A stretch of DNA of 64,000 bases from Roseococcus sp. SYP-B2431 (lineage in GTDB: Bacteria; Pseudomonadota; Alphaproteobacteria; Acetobacterales; Acetobacteraceae), in NCBI RefSeq assembly GCF_004336745.1, contig NZ_SJXD01000011.1, positions 124,001 through 188,000 on the forward strand, written 5' to 3'. Shown one piece after another: positions 18,884-28,861 of this stretch. Each line of letters opens with the position of its first letter. The stretch's first letter is position 1. Position numbers and translations under genes: made by a program. The notes beneath the pieces were generated by a model that was given only the letters and a program-made list of their open reading frames with translations, was not told the DNA's origin and made no database searches.

Positions 18884-20800
18884 TCAGTTGATCATCACCA
18901 GGCCACCCTTGAGCGTCAGCATCGCATCGCCCTTGTGCGTGGCCATGAGGCCCTGGCTGTTCAGCATCAGCGACGCCTTCACGTCGATGTTCAGCGATTC
19001 GATGCTGATGCTCATGGGCGTCATGTGGATCTTGCTCTGGCCGCAGGTGAGCGTGATCGACTGCATCGCCTCGTATTTGATGCTCCCGAGCGAGGCTTTC
19101 TCGGTGATGTTCCCCATTTTCACCAGCCGGTCCAGGTTGCCCATCTCGATGGTGAGCTTGTCGTTGCCCTGGCTGACCGTGGCGGTGCGGTCCAGCTTCG
19201 TGGTCTCGGTGTGCTTGCCGTCGACCGTTTCCGTGCGGTGCCGTTTGATGGTCTCGGTGCGGTCGTTCTTGATGAGAAGGGTCATGTCCTTCTCGGCCTG
19301 GATGTTGATCTCCTCCGAGCCCTTCTTGTCCTCGAAGCGCAGCTCGTTGAAGTTGGACGCGCCGCCGCCCTTGCTGGAGCGCGTCTTGAAGCCCGACTGC
19401 GTCTTGTTGGCGGGCAGCGTGTAGATCGGCTTCTGCTCGGAATTGTAGACGCTGCCGATGGCGATCGGCCGGTCCGGGTCGCCATGCTCGAAGGCCACCA
19501 GCACCTCGTCGCCGACGCGCGGCAGCGTCCAGGAGCCGCCCCACTTCCCCGAGAAGCTCTGCGCCACGCGCACCCAGCAGGAGGAGGTGTCGTCCTTCTT
19601 GCCCGCCCGGTCCCAGAGGAAATGGACCTTGATCCGGCCGTATTCGTCGCAGTGGATCTCCTCGCCGGAGGGGCCCGTGACGATGGCGCTGTGCAGCCCG
19701 ACCATGGGCGGCCGCGGCCGCGGCTCGGCGGGGCGCCAGGGCCGGTCGGCCGGCATCAGCACGAGGTTGTTGCTGTAGCCGGAGGCGCCGCCGCCCGAGA
19801 GATGCGTCTCGTCGAAGGCCTCGTGCCGTGTCGAGGCGACGAGCCAGGTGACCGGCGCCGCGATGTCGATGCCGGCCTTCACCTTGAGCCGGCCGCCGGC
19901 GAAGATGGTGGGGTCGTTGCCCGTCGCCGTGATGCGGTCGGCGGCGGTCTCGTAGGTCTCCATGCCGAGCTTGGCGAGGTCGCCCTCCGGCCGCACGGCC
20001 TGGCCGCCGGGCCAGCGGTAGATCTCGTATTTCGAGGCATTGGGCGAGCTCAGGATGGTGCCCGTCTGTTTCTGCAGGAGGGTATTGGGCTTCAGCCCGT
20101 CGAAGTCCTCGGCGACCATCTTGCCCGGCTGCAGCGACGACACCGGCTTCCAGTCGATCAGCGTGCCGACCTCGCCGGCATCGGAGCGGACCACCTGCGG
20201 GTCGCCGCCGATCATCGGGTAGTCGCTGTTGGCGCCGCAGACCACCAGCGTGTGCTCGTTGTCCTTGTGCTCGAAGAAATAGCCGCAGCCGGCCTCGTCC
20301 AGCATGCGCTGCGAGAAGTCGAGGTCGGTCTCGTTGAACTGCACGCAGTAGGTGCGCGGGCTGCTCGGCACCGAGCCGCCCCAGCGCACCGGGGCGACGC
20401 CGCTGTCGCCCAGGACGGCCGTCACGATGTCCTTGACGGACTTGTCCTGGAAGATCCGGCAGTCGGCGGTGCGCGAGAGGTGCCAGAAGTTCGGCACCAC
20501 CTCCAGCCGGTAGGCCGCGAGGCCGCGGCCGAAGGCGCCGACGCGGCCGAAGGCGCGCACGACGCCATGGAAGTGCCGTGGGTCCACATGCTTCACGCGG
20601 ATCGTGCAGGTGACGGCCTTGCCGATCAGCGCGGAGGGCTGGAGGTCCATCTCCTGGCTGATGACCTCGGCCGTCAGCGCGAAGGGCCGGCCGATTGTCT
20701 CCTGCACCGACAGGCGCCGGAGAATCAGCTTGTCGGCGCCGAGTGGAGACGAGATCTCCAGCAGCCGCTCGGCATGCGACAGATTCAACACGTCGCTCAA
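18884..20800 (-). CDS. vgrG: T6SS spike protein VgrG (TssI)
   Basis: This 638-aa protein has the gp27-like base (about 1-380), the OB-fold/gp5 domain with WVRVAQSFSGKWGGSWTLPR and PRVGDEVLVAFEHGDPDRPI, and a C-terminal beta-helix needle rich in repeats such as RTETIKRHRTETVDGKHTET. It has no large catalytic extension, so it is a structural rather than specialised VgrG. The first available start is TTG at 20800; GTG at 20791 is an alternative. It is followed closely by the DUF6931-like and PAAR genes. Confidence 0.96.
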   Translation of the reverse strand: MSDVLNLSHAERLLEISSPLGADKLILRRLSVQETIGRPFALTAEVISQEMDLQPSALIGKAVTCTIRVKHVDPRHFHGVVRAFGRVGAFGRGLAAYRLEVVPNFWHLSRTADCRIFQDKSVKDIVTAVLGDSGVAPVRWGGSVPSSPRTYCVQFNETDLDFSQRMLDEAGCGYFFEHKDNEHTLVVCGANSDYPMIGGDPQVVRSDAGEVGTLIDWKPVSSLQPGKMVAEDFDGLKPNTLLQKQTGTILSSPNASKYEIYRWPGGQAVRPEGDLAKLGMETYETAADRITATGNDPTIFAGGRLKVKAGIDIAAPVTWLVASTRHEAFDETHLSGGGASGYSNNLVLMPADRPWRPAEPRPRPPMVGLHSAIVTGPSGEEIHCDEYGRIKVHFLWDRAGKKDDTSSCWVRVAQSFSGKWGGSWTLPRVGDEVLVAFEHGDPDRPIAIGSVYNSEQKPIYTLPANKTQSGFKTRSSKGGGASNFNELRFEDKKGSEEINIQAEKDMTLLIKNDRTETIKRHRTETVDGKHTETTKLDRTATVSQGNDKLTIEMGNLDRLVKMGNITEKASLGSIKYEAMQSITLTCGQSKIHMTPMSISIESLNIDVKASLMLNSQGLMATHKGDAMLTLKGGLVMIN

Positions 20801-20876
20801 AGGAGGCGTTCCCCACGAATCCTGATCACGACCTTAGAGGGCCTAAACCACGACGGGGACATAAGATTTGTCATGT

Positions 20877-23795
20877 CTATCGCGCGACGACCCCCATCGG
20901 GAACGAGCGCAACTCGCGCTGCGCCGTCCGGAAGACCGCATCCTGTCGGTGCTGCTTCTCGGCCGCAAGGACGGGGACCCGCCGCGTGACCCATTCGCCG
21001 AGCGCCAGCGCCGAGACATGGCCCTCGCTGTCGGTCGCCGCCCGGCCGCTCATGGCCTCGCGGATGGCGAAGGCGAAGACGCCGTTCCGGTCGTCGTAGC
21101 TGTCCAGCGCCTCCTGCACGCTGCTGCTGGCGGCCAGCAGGAAACGCCCAGTCTCGTTGCCCAGCGCGGCGAGGCTGTCGATGGTCACCTGGCCCGCATG
21201 GCAGGTGTCGATGAAGAGGAAGCCGTCCCTGGCCCGGATGCGGGCGAGGGCGGAGACCAGCGTGCCCTCGTCCAGGGAGGTGCGGCGCAGCGCGTCCCAG
21301 TTGGCGGTGCTGGTCGTCTCGTGCGGCAGGAAGAGGAAGCGCCGGTCAGGCTCGGACCGCACGCCATGGCCGGCGAGATAGAGCACGAAGGTGTCCTCCG
21401 GCCGCGCCACCTGGGCCGCCGAGGTCAGCGCCGCCAGGATATTGGCGCGGGTGGCCTCGCGGTTGGTCAGCACCGTCGAGATGACCTCGCGGAACACGCC
21501 CTGCGCCCGGCTGCGCAGCGTCTCCACGACGCTGCGCGCGTCGGCGACGGCGAAGCGCAGGTTGAGGTCGGCCAGCTGGTACTGGTCCACGCCGACCGCG
21601 ACCAGGATCAGGCGGCCGGCCCCCGGCGGCGGCGCGGCCTCGCCGGGGCGGCGGAGCTCCATCACCGGGCCCTCGGCGAAGAGCGTGCGGTCATCGGCAT
21701 AGAGACGGGCGGCGACGCGGTTCGGCCCGGGGTCGAGCGGAACCTCCACGGAATTCGGGCCGGCCACGGCCGCGCTGCGCACGGCGATCCGGTCGTTCAC
21801 CATGACGTCGAGCGGGCCGAGGCCGAGGCCGCGATCGGTCGTGTTGAAGGTGAGGCGCAGCGCGCTGGCGCCGGCCGGCAGCTCGGCCCCGCCCCAGGCA
21901 ACGGGCGAGCAGCCGCCTTCGACCACCGCGCAGGCCTGCCCGGCGGACAGCGTCGGCAGCCGGCCGATGCGCGCGCGCACCTCGCCGAGCTCGTTCATGC
22001 GCGCCTGGGCGAGCCGGGTGTCCCCGAGCAGCCGCGCCCGCACGGCGGCGGGGGCGTAGAGCGCGCGATAGGCCTGCTGGAAGCTCGCCCATTCGGGCGT
22101 CTGGCCGCGGCCGTTGTTGAGATGGACGCCCACCAGCTCCTGCCCGCCGTGGGGCGCGTGGTCGAAGAGCCCTTCCGTCGTCCAGGTCACCCAGCGGCGG
22201 GCATCGGCATGGACGAAGAGGGCGCCGCGCTCGCGCAGCTGGTCGGTCGCCTCGAACCAGCGGATCGTGCCGTCGCCGAGCGCGGCTACGGCCATGCCCT
22301 CGACGGCGACCACGGCCCAGACGGTGCCGGGCATGGGCAGCTGGTCGAGCAGCCGGCCCGAGCGGTCGAACAGGCGCAGATGCGTGTCGGTGCCCAGGAG
22401 GAAGGCTTCGTCCTTCGGCAGGATCGAGAGGCTGCGGCTGTATTCGCCCTCGGCGAGGCGCAGCGGCTGGCCGTTCAGCCGCGGCCGGTCGCGGTTCTGC
22501 CAGTCGGTGACGACGAGGCGCCCCCCTGGCGTCGAGGTCTGCTGCCGCGCCGGCAGCAGCCCCCGGCCTTCATCGGCCACGAGCTGGCCCGACTGCCCGT
22601 CGAAGACGAGGGGCGGCGTGCCCGGCCGAATCACGAAGCGCACGCGCTGCCCATCCGGGCTGGCGGCGAGCCATTCGGCGGTGTTGCGGAAGTCGCCGCC
22701 CGACGGGCTCGGCGCCTGGACCACCGAGCCGTCAGGCGCGATGCGGCCCCAGCCGGGATCGGCGGCGGCATAGGCGAGCCCGCCCTGCGGCAGCGGAAGG
22801 AGGTGCGAGATGGCGTCGCGCGCGGCGGGGATGTCGCGCGCCGGGCCGAGGCCGAAATCCGACCAGCGCCGGATGACGAAATTGGCAGCGCCCGGTGCGC
22901 CGCCCTGGCGCCGGGCATAGCCGCCGGCATAGAGCTGCACGCCGCCACGCGCGTCGGAGGCCCAGGTCACGGCCGGCAGGCCCTCGCCCTGGAGCCAGGT
23001 GGTGTCAGGCACCAGCACGCTGCGGAGGTCGTTGGCCTGCAGGACCTCGACGCGCAGCCGGTCCTCGAAGCCGATGGCCAGCAACGCGCCGTCCGGCGAC
23101 CAGGCGAGGCCGTAGGGGCGCCCGCCCTGGACCGGCGCGCGCTCGACCACCTTGCGGCCGGAGGCGTCGTAAACGCGCACCTTTCCGTCGGCCGAGCTGG
23201 CGGCGAGCCGGCCGGCGCCGTCGAAGGCGACCATGCGGGCCGGGCCCATCCAGCCCGCGCTGTCCTCAGCGAGCTGCCGGCCGTTGCGCGCGTCCCAGAT
23301 GCGGATGCCCGAGCGCCCGCCGAGCGCGGCCGCGATGCGCGTGCCGTCCGGCGAGACGGCGAGATGGAAGACCGGCGCCGGCTGGTTCGGCAGCCGCGCC
23401 AGAAGACGGCCGCTCGAGGTCTCGAAGACGTAGATGGAGAAGGCGCCATCCCAGGACCGGCCAGTATAGCCGGCCGCGACGGCGCGGGTGCCGTCCGGCG
23501 TCAGCGCGACGGCGTAGAGCTCGCCCTCCTCGCGGTCGCCGATGGGCGGGCGCAGCACGCCGATCGGCGTGCCGTCGGGCAGCGCCCAGAGGCGCAGCGT
23601 CTTGTCATCGGAGACCGAGGCGAGAATGCGCCCCGTGGCATCGGTGGCTAGCCTGGCGACGGGCGCGATATGCGCCGACGCCTCGACCCGCAGGATCGGG
23701 GCCTGCGGCGGCTCCTGCGCGCGGACCGCCCCGGCAAGCGCGAGGCCGCCGAGGACGAGGCCGGCCGCGAAGACCGCCGTGAGGGGCCGGCGCAA
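20877..23795 (-). CDS. Exported WD40-repeat caspase-family (C14-like) protein
   Basis: The protein has 972 aa from a TTG at 23795, chosen because it begins directly before a Sec signal peptide (LRRPLTAVFAAGLVLGG, cleavage after VRAQ) and 7 bp after the preceding stop. Residues about 35-560 form WD40-like blades (RILASVSDDKTLRLWALPDG, SPDGTRIAAALGGRSGIRIW). The C-terminal 240 residues are a caspase-like domain with the catalytic pair: His810 in YLAGHGV and Cys865 in FIDTCHAGQ. Both residues are present, so proteolytic activity is plausible. It lies directly upstream of vgrG and downstream of a lipoprotein gene. Its function and any T6SS link are inferred from position. Confidence 0.87.
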   Translation of the reverse strand: MRRPLTAVFAAGLVLGGLALAGAVRAQEPPQAPILRVEASAHIAPVARLATDATGRILASVSDDKTLRLWALPDGTPIGVLRPPIGDREEGELYAVALTPDGTRAVAAGYTGRSWDGAFSIYVFETSSGRLLARLPNQPAPVFHLAVSPDGTRIAAALGGRSGIRIWDARNGRQLAEDSAGWMGPARMVAFDGAGRLAASSADGKVRVYDASGRKVVERAPVQGGRPYGLAWSPDGALLAIGFEDRLRVEVLQANDLRSVLVPDTTWLQGEGLPAVTWASDARGGVQLYAGGYARRQGGAPGAANFVIRRWSDFGLGPARDIPAARDAISHLLPLPQGGLAYAAADPGWGRIAPDGSVVQAPSPSGGDFRNTAEWLAASPDGQRVRFVIRPGTPPLVFDGQSGQLVADEGRGLLPARQQTSTPGGRLVVTDWQNRDRPRLNGQPLRLAEGEYSRSLSILPKDEAFLLGTDTHLRLFDRSGRLLDQLPMPGTVWAVVAVEGMAVAALGDGTIRWFEATDQLRERGALFVHADARRWVTWTTEGLFDHAPHGGQELVGVHLNNGRGQTPEWASFQQAYRALYAPAAVRARLLGDTRLAQARMNELGEVRARIGRLPTLSAGQACAVVEGGCSPVAWGGAELPAGASALRLTFNTTDRGLGLGPLDVMVNDRIAVRSAAVAGPNSVEVPLDPGPNRVAARLYADDRTLFAEGPVMELRRPGEAAPPPGAGRLILVAVGVDQYQLADLNLRFAVADARSVVETLRSRAQGVFREVISTVLTNREATRANILAALTSAAQVARPEDTFVLYLAGHGVRSEPDRRFLFLPHETTSTANWDALRRTSLDEGTLVSALARIRARDGFLFIDTCHAGQVTIDSLAALGNETGRFLLAASSSVQEALDSYDDRNGVFAFAIREAMSGRAATDSEGHVSALALGEWVTRRVPVLAAEKQHRQDAVFRTAQRELRSFPMGVVAR

Positions 23796-23802
23796 GCGGG
23801 CC

Positions 23803-24798
23803 TCAGCCCGCGAGTTCGAAGCCGCCGCCGGCCGCGGCCAGGCGTTCGGCATTGCCCACGCTCTCGGAGAAGTTGTCGCGGCGCGAGATATTGGTCGCCG
23901 CCAGCGAGCGCACGTCCGTGCCCCCCGAGGGCGGTGTCGCGGCCGCCCGCTGGCCGCGGGGGGCCGGGGGGAAGGCATCCGCCGGCGCATAGCCGCGCAC
24001 GCCGGAGGCGGTTTCGACCTGGACGTAGCCGGCCGGCCCGGGGCGCGTCGCCACGACCTCGCGGGCGTTGATCTGCGCAACCTCGGAACTGCCGGCGTCC
24101 GGCCGGAGCTTCACGACGACGGCGCGGCGCGGCGCGGCGCGGACCGGCTGGGGCCGGCTGTAGCTGGCCATGACCGCCGACTTGCCGCCGGGCAGGGCGC
24201 TGTCGAAGGCGGTGTCGAACTGGGCGCCGCGGCCGGTGATGCTCTGGTTGATGCGCTGCGCGACCTGGATGTCGCCCTGGAACCGTGCGCGGATCTCGGC
24301 GATCTGGGCCTGCGCGACGTCGCGGCTCAGGCGGCCGGACTTGAAGGCGTCGCGCACGGTCGCGGCCGTGCGGAGGCGGCAATCAGTCAGCTGGTCGAAG
24401 GCGACCTGGGTGCGATCGAGCTGGGCGTTCTCGCGCGAGAGGTCGCTGCTCATCTGGGCGAAGATGGCCTGCTGGTTCTGCGCCTGGCGCTGCAGGGCCG
24501 AGTAGTAGCCGACCGCCGCGCCGGTCGCGCCGCCGACGGCCGCGCCGATCAGCGCGCCCTGCCAGCTGCCGGAGGCCAGCCCGCCGACGAGGGCGCCGCC
24601 CAGCGCGCCCACGGCCGCACCTTGCAGGATGTCCTCGCCGTAGTAGTCGCCCGTGCTGTCGAGGGCCACGAGGTACTGGCGGCAGACATCGCGCCCGTCA
24701 TCCGCGCCGATGCGGCCGGCTTGCGTCGTGACGCAGCCCGCGAGCATCACGGTCGCAGTGAGAAGCGCGGTCGCGCGGGTGAGCGGACGGCTGGCCAT
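23803..24798 (-). CDS. Glycine-zipper lipoprotein with SH3-like C-terminal region
   Basis: This 331-aa protein has a clear lipobox (VMLAGC, Cys22). A glycine-zipper hydrophobic hairpin follows (about 60-97: AAVGALGGALVGGLASGS, GALIGAAVGGATGAAVGYY), then a coiled-coil region (about 100-185) and a beta region resembling an SH3b domain (about 220-270; GPAGYVQVETASGVRGYAPA). It is probably an envelope-anchored oligomer or scaffold. Its stop lies 7 bp before the WD40-caspase start, so the two are probably co-expressed. Confidence 0.8.
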   Translation of the reverse strand: MASRPLTRATALLTATVMLAGCVTTQAGRIGADDGRDVCRQYLVALDSTGDYYGEDILQGAAVGALGGALVGGLASGSWQGALIGAAVGGATGAAVGYYSALQRQAQNQQAIFAQMSSDLSRENAQLDRTQVAFDQLTDCRLRTAATVRDAFKSGRLSRDVAQAQIAEIRARFQGDIQVAQRINQSITGRGAQFDTAFDSALPGGKSAVMASYSRPQPVRAAPRRAVVVKLRPDAGSSEVAQINAREVVATRPGPAGYVQVETASGVRGYAPADAFPPAPRGQRAAATPPSGGTDVRSLAATNISRRDNFSESVGNAERLAAAGGGFELAG

Positions 24799-24922
24799 GG
24801 CGGTTCATCCCTAACGCAAGAGAATTGCATGCTAATGCGCGGCTCGAAAAACGCCTAGGCACATTACACGCTGCAACGGCCCCGTGAGACAGACGCGACA
24901 GAACTCCCCGCGACGGTGCTGC

Positions 24923-25198
24923 TCAGTCCGCGGGGTCGGGGCGGGGCATGTCCCGGAAGTAGGGCACGACCTTGCCCTGGACCTTCATGGTCAGCGGCAG
25001 GCCTTTGCGGCCGACGGCCTTGCCGACGACGAGGCGGACCCAGCCCTCGCTGACGCAGTATTCGTCGACATTGGTCTTCTCGACCCCCTTGAAGATGATT
25101 CCCACGCCGCGTTCGAGCGCGGCGGCATCGTGGAAGGGGCTCTTGGGATCGCTGGCGAGGCGGTCGGGGGGAGTGGCGGGCCTGGCATCGTCGGACAT
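24923..25198 (-). CDS. DUF3297 family protein
   Basis: This 91-aa cytoplasmic protein carries the conserved segments [20 protein letters not shown] and [20 protein letters not shown], which match the DUF3297 family (glutathione peroxidase-annotated in some genomes without support). Function is unknown. It is divergent from hutU with about 100 bp between starts. Confidence 0.85.
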   Translation of the reverse strand: MSDDARPATPPDRLASDPKSPFHDAAALERGVGIIFKGVEKTNVDEYCVSEGWVRLVVGKAVGRKGLPLTMKVQGKVVPYFRDMPRPDPAD

Positions 25199-25302
25199 GC
25201 CGCCCTCCTAGCGCAGAAGGCACGCGCTTGGGAATTCGTCCGGTTGGCGACGGCCGCCAGGCTGTCATGATGGCGGCCGCCTCACGGAAGGATTTCCGCC
25301 GC

Positions 25303-26988
25303 ATGTCGCCAAGCCAGCCTCTCCCGGGCCGCTCCCGCAACGCTCCCGCCATCCGCGCGCCGCGCGGGCTCGAGATCACCTGCCGCCAATGGACCACCGA
25401 GGCGGCAATGCGGATGCTGATGAACAACCTCGACGACGAGGTGGCGGAAAAGCCGGGCGAGCTCGTGGTCTATGGCGGCATCGGCCGCGCCGCGCGCGAC
25501 TGGGACAGCTACGAGCGAATCGTGGCCTCGCTGAAAAAGCTGGAGGGCGATCAGACTCTGCTGGTGCAGTCGGGCAAGCCGGTGGGAGTCTTCCGCACAC
25601 ATGGGAACGCGCCGCGCGTGCTCATCGCCAACTCCAACCTCGTGCCCGCCTGGGCGCACTGGCAGCACTTCAACGAGCTCGATCGCAGGGGGCTCATGAT
25701 GTACGGCCAGATGACGGCGGGTTCCTGGATCTACATCGGCAGCCAGGGAATCGTGCAGGGCACCTACGAGACCTTCGTCGAGGCCGGGCGCCAGCACTTC
25801 GGCGGCTCGCTGGCGGGGCGCTGGATTCTGACGGGCGGGCTCGGCGGCATGGGGGGCGCGCAGCCGCTGGCCGGCGTCTTCGCGGGCGCCTGCGTTCTCG
25901 CGGTCGAGTGCCAGCCCAGCAGCATCGAGAAGCGGCTGGAGACGCGCTACCTGGATCACCGCGCCGACGATCTCGACGCCGCGCTGGAGATGATCCGCAA
26001 GGCCACGGCCGAGAAGAAGGCCATCAGCGTCGGCCTGCTGGGCAATGCCGCCGAGGTGTTTCCCGAGCTGGTGCGCCGCGGCGTCGTGCCCGACATCGTG
26101 ACCGACCAGACCAGCGCGCATGATCCGGGCAACGGCTACCTCCCCGCGGGCTGGACGCTCGGCGAATGGGCGGCCAGGCGCGAGAGCGACCCGGCCGCCG
26201 TCTCGGCCGCGGCCAAGCGCAGCATGGTGCAGCACGTGCAGGCCATGCTCGACTTCCAGAAGATGGGCTCGGCCGTGCTCGACTACGGCAACAACATCCG
26301 CCAGATGGCGAAGGACGAGGGGCTGCGAAACGCCTTCGACTTTCCGGGCTTCGTGCCGGCCTACATCCGCCCGCTCTTCTGCCGCGGCGTCGGGCCCTTC
26401 CGCTGGGCCGCGCTCTCCGGCAACCCCGAGGATATCGCCAGGACCGACGCGAAGGTGCGCGAGCTCATGCCGCACGACACCCATCTGCACCGCTGGCTCG
26501 ACATGGCGCGCGAACGCATCGCCTTCCAGGGCCTGCCGGCGCGGATCTGCTGGGTGGGCCTGGGCGACCGCGACCGGATCGGCCTCGCCTTCAACGAGAT
26601 GGTGGCGCGCGGCGAGATCGGCCCCGTCGTCATCGGGCGCGACCACCTGGATTCCGGTTCCGTCGCCTCGCCCAACCGCGAGACGGAGGCCATGCGGGAC
26701 GGCTCCGACGCCGTCTCCGACTGGCCGCTGCTGAACGCGCTGCTCAACACGGCGAGCGGCGCGACCTGGGTCTCGCTGCATCATGGCGGCGGCGTGGGCA
26801 TGGGCTACAGCCAGCACGCCGGCATGGTGATCGTGGCCGACGGCACGCCGGAGGCGGCCGGGCGGCTGGCGCGGGTGCTCTGGAACGACCCGGCGACGGG
26901 CGTCATGCGCCACGCCGACGCGGGCTACGACATCGCGCTCGACTGCGCGCGGGAGAAGGGGCTGGAGCTGCCCGGCATCCTGCGCTGA
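25303..26988 (+). CDS. hutU: Urocanate hydratase
   Basis: The protein has 561 aa from ATG 25303, which follows a GGAAGG ribosome-binding site; ATG 25267 and a GTG at 25228 are longer options. It hydrates urocanate to imidazolone propionate in histidine degradation, using tightly bound NAD. Family motifs include [61 protein letters not shown] and [16 protein letters not shown]. No other hut gene is next to it, so the pathway must be completed from elsewhere. Confidence 0.96.
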   Translation: MSPSQPLPGRSRNAPAIRAPRGLEITCRQWTTEAAMRMLMNNLDDEVAEKPGELVVYGGIGRAARDWDSYERIVASLKKLEGDQTLLVQSGKPVGVFRTHGNAPRVLIANSNLVPAWAHWQHFNELDRRGLMMYGQMTAGSWIYIGSQGIVQGTYETFVEAGRQHFGGSLAGRWILTGGLGGMGGAQPLAGVFAGACVLAVECQPSSIEKRLETRYLDHRADDLDAALEMIRKATAEKKAISVGLLGNAAEVFPELVRRGVVPDIVTDQTSAHDPGNGYLPAGWTLGEWAARRESDPAAVSAAAKRSMVQHVQAMLDFQKMGSAVLDYGNNIRQMAKDEGLRNAFDFPGFVPAYIRPLFCRGVGPFRWAALSGNPEDIARTDAKVRELMPHDTHLHRWLDMARERIAFQGLPARICWVGLGDRDRIGLAFNEMVARGEIGPVVIGRDHLDSGSVASPNRETEAMRDGSDAVSDWPLLNALLNTASGATWVSLHHGGGVGMGYSQHAGMVIVADGTPEAAGRLARVLWNDPATGVMRHADAGYDIALDCAREKGLELPGILR

Positions 26989-27015
26989 TCGCGAGGGGGC
27001 GGCGCCCTTCGCGGA

Positions 27016-27996
27016 CTACCGCGCCGGTGGCCGGGACAGTCCGAGCGTCCGCGCCACCTCGCCCAACGCCTCGTACTCAGCCCGCATCGCGCGGCCCATC
27101 TCGTCCCCGAAGAGCGGCGCGAGCGTGGCGCCCTGCGCGTCCATCGCCTCGCGGAAGCGCGGCGTGCGCATCGCGGCGCCGAAGGCCTCGTTGAGCCTGG
27201 CCATGCGGTCAGCCGGAATGCCGACGGGCGCGATCATGCCCCACCAGATGGTCACCGCCATGTCGCCGAGGCCGAGGCTGTCCAGGCCCGCGCCGTCGGG
27301 CGCGGCCGGATGGCCCTCGCGCGTTGTCAGCAGCAGGCAGCGCGCGCTGTTCGCGCGGATGGCCGGCATCGCGCCGACGATGGAGCCGCCATAGAAGGTG
27401 ATGTGCCCGCCGAGGAAGGCCGGCAGCGTCTGGCCCGCGCCCTGGAAGGGCACCGTCGTCATCTGGAGGTCGAGGCGCCGGAGGATGCGCTCGACGCCGA
27501 GATGCATCACGCCGCCGAGCCCCTCATTGCCCCAGGTATAGGTGTTCGGGTTCTCGCGGATCTTCGCGATCATCTCGGGCAGGCTGCGGGCCGGGAAGTC
27601 CGGCTTGGCGCAGAGCGCGAAGGGCGAGTAGCCCACGGTGAAGACCGGCGCCATCTGGTCGATCGTGTAGCGCGCGCCGAGCGTGTGCGGCGCCGCGGTG
27701 ATCGGCGTGTTCCAGATGAAGCCCAGCGTGTGGCCGTCGGGCCGGGAGTCGATCACATGCTGCACCCCGATCGTTCCGCTGGCGCCGGGGCGGTTCTCCA
27801 CGATGATCGGCTGGCCGAGCGAGCTGCCGACGATCTCCTGCAGCACGCGGGCGAAGATGTCCGTCCCGCCGCCGGGGTTGATCGGCACGACGATGCGGAT
27901 CGGGCGGTCCGGGAAGGACTGTGCCGCGGCGGGGCGCGGCTGGAACGGCACCAGGGAGAGCAGGGCAATTCCCAGGGCGGCGAATCTGCGAGGCAT
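27016..27996 (-). CDS. TctC (Bug) family periplasmic solute receptor
   Basis: The protein has 326 aa from ATG 27996, with an AAGGAGG ribosome-binding site. A Sec signal peptide (cleaved after PAAAQ) is followed by the Bug signature FPDRPIRIVVPINPGGGTDI, then VENRPGASGTIG and PDGHTLGFIWNTPI. These receptors bind carboxylates or other small ligands. No TctA/TctB gene is adjacent. It is divergent from the cyclase-family gene. Confidence 0.93.
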   Translation of the reverse strand: MPRRFAALGIALLSLVPFQPRPAAAQSFPDRPIRIVVPINPGGGTDIFARVLQEIVGSSLGQPIIVENRPGASGTIGVQHVIDSRPDGHTLGFIWNTPITAAPHTLGARYTIDQMAPVFTVGYSPFALCAKPDFPARSLPEMIAKIRENPNTYTWGNEGLGGVMHLGVERILRRLDLQMTTVPFQGAGQTLPAFLGGHITFYGGSIVGAMPAIRANSARCLLLTTREGHPAAPDGAGLDSLGLGDMAVTIWWGMIAPVGIPADRMARLNEAFGAAMRTPRFREAMDAQGATLAPLFGDEMGRAMRAEYEALGEVARTLGLSRPPAR

Positions 27997-28004
27997 GGGT
28001 TCCT

Positions 28005-28022
28005 CCTTATAAGGATATATCC
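28005..28022. promoter_or_regulatory. Two overlapping palindromes upstream of the TctC gene
   Basis: CCTTATAAGG (28005-28014) and GGATATATCC (28013-28022) are both perfect 10-bp palindromes that share a GG. They lie 9 bp from the TctC start and overlap its ribosome-binding site, so a bound repressor would block expression. An operator role is inferred. A related CCTTATAGGG lies in front of the DUF1028 gene at 42189-42198. Confidence 0.4.
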
Positions 28023-28122
28023 GGCACAGATTGCGCTCTGGTCCGGCTTTCCGGAAGTGAAGCAGGGTTTGCGATCTCTGTCTGCGGCGCCATACTTGCC
28101 CATCGAACATGCAGAGGCCGCC

Positions 28123-28815
28123 ATGAAACTGATCGATCTGTCCCGTGAAATTCATCATAAGGGCCAGCGCCTCGTGAATCACCCGACCATCGAGGTCTAT
28201 CCCTTCAGCACGCATGACGAGAAGCGGGTGGCCGACGGCTACGAGTTCTCCTCCGCGACCATGGTCCTGCACATGGGCGACCATGGCGGCACCCATGTCG
28301 ACGCGCCGGTCCATTTCGACGAGACGCCGGGCGCGATGACGGTGGACCAGATGCCGCTGGAGACCTTCTTCACCGAGGCCGTCTGCCTCGACCTCACCCA
28401 TGTGGCCGACAAGACCGACATCACGATCGCCCATCTGGAGGCGGCGGAGAAGGCGGCCGGCATCACCATCCAGCCGAAGGACACGGTGCTGCTCTATACG
28501 GGCTTCTACAAGCGCGCGACCGGCACGGAGGGCTACATCACCGACTTCCCGGGCTTGACGAAGGAGAGCGCCACCTGGCTCGGGAAGAAGGGCATCACGG
28601 CCTTCACCGTGGAATCCGTGAGCCCCGGCCGTCCGGGCCGCAACAACTTCGAGGTGCACCATGTCTGCCGCGACATGGGATTCACGCATTACGAGGGCGT
28701 GATCAACCTCGACAAGGTGGTGGGGAAGGGGCGTTTCCGCTTCATCGCCTTCCCGCTGAAGATCCGTGGCGGCACGGGCAGCCCGGTGCGGCCCGTCGCC
28801 TGGCTGGAGGAGTAG
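28123..28815 (+). CDS. Cyclase-family (kynurenine formamidase-like) metal-dependent hydrolase
   Basis: The 230-aa protein begins MKLIDLSREIHHKGQRLVNH and carries the family metal motif HMGDHGGTHVDAPVHFD (HxGxHxDxPxH type). Later come LLYTGFYKR and GITAFTVESVSPGRP. Members open amide or lactone bonds, kynurenine formamidase being one example. The substrate here is unknown. It diverges from a TctC receptor that could supply the ligand, and it ends at a strong hairpin shared with the convergent GAF gene. Confidence 0.88.
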   Translation: MKLIDLSREIHHKGQRLVNHPTIEVYPFSTHDEKRVADGYEFSSATMVLHMGDHGGTHVDAPVHFDETPGAMTVDQMPLETFFTEAVCLDLTHVADKTDITIAHLEAAEKAAGITIQPKDTVLLYTGFYKRATGTEGYITDFPGLTKESATWLGKKGITAFTVESVSPGRPGRNNFEVHHVCRDMGFTHYEGVINLDKVVGKGRFRFIAFPLKIRGGTGSPVRPVAWLEE

Positions 28816-28826
28816 CCAGGGCCGGA

Positions 28827-28850
28827 AGCGCCGGCCCGAAGGCCGGCGCT
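28827..28850. terminator. Bidirectional terminator-like hairpin
   Basis: A perfect 10-bp stem, AGCGCCGGCC/GGCCGGCGCT, with a CGAA tetraloop sits 12 bp after the cyclase stop and 12 bp before the end of the convergent GAF gene. There is no long T-run, so termination efficiency is uncertain. Confidence 0.5.
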
Positions 28851-28861
28851 CCTTCCGGGCT

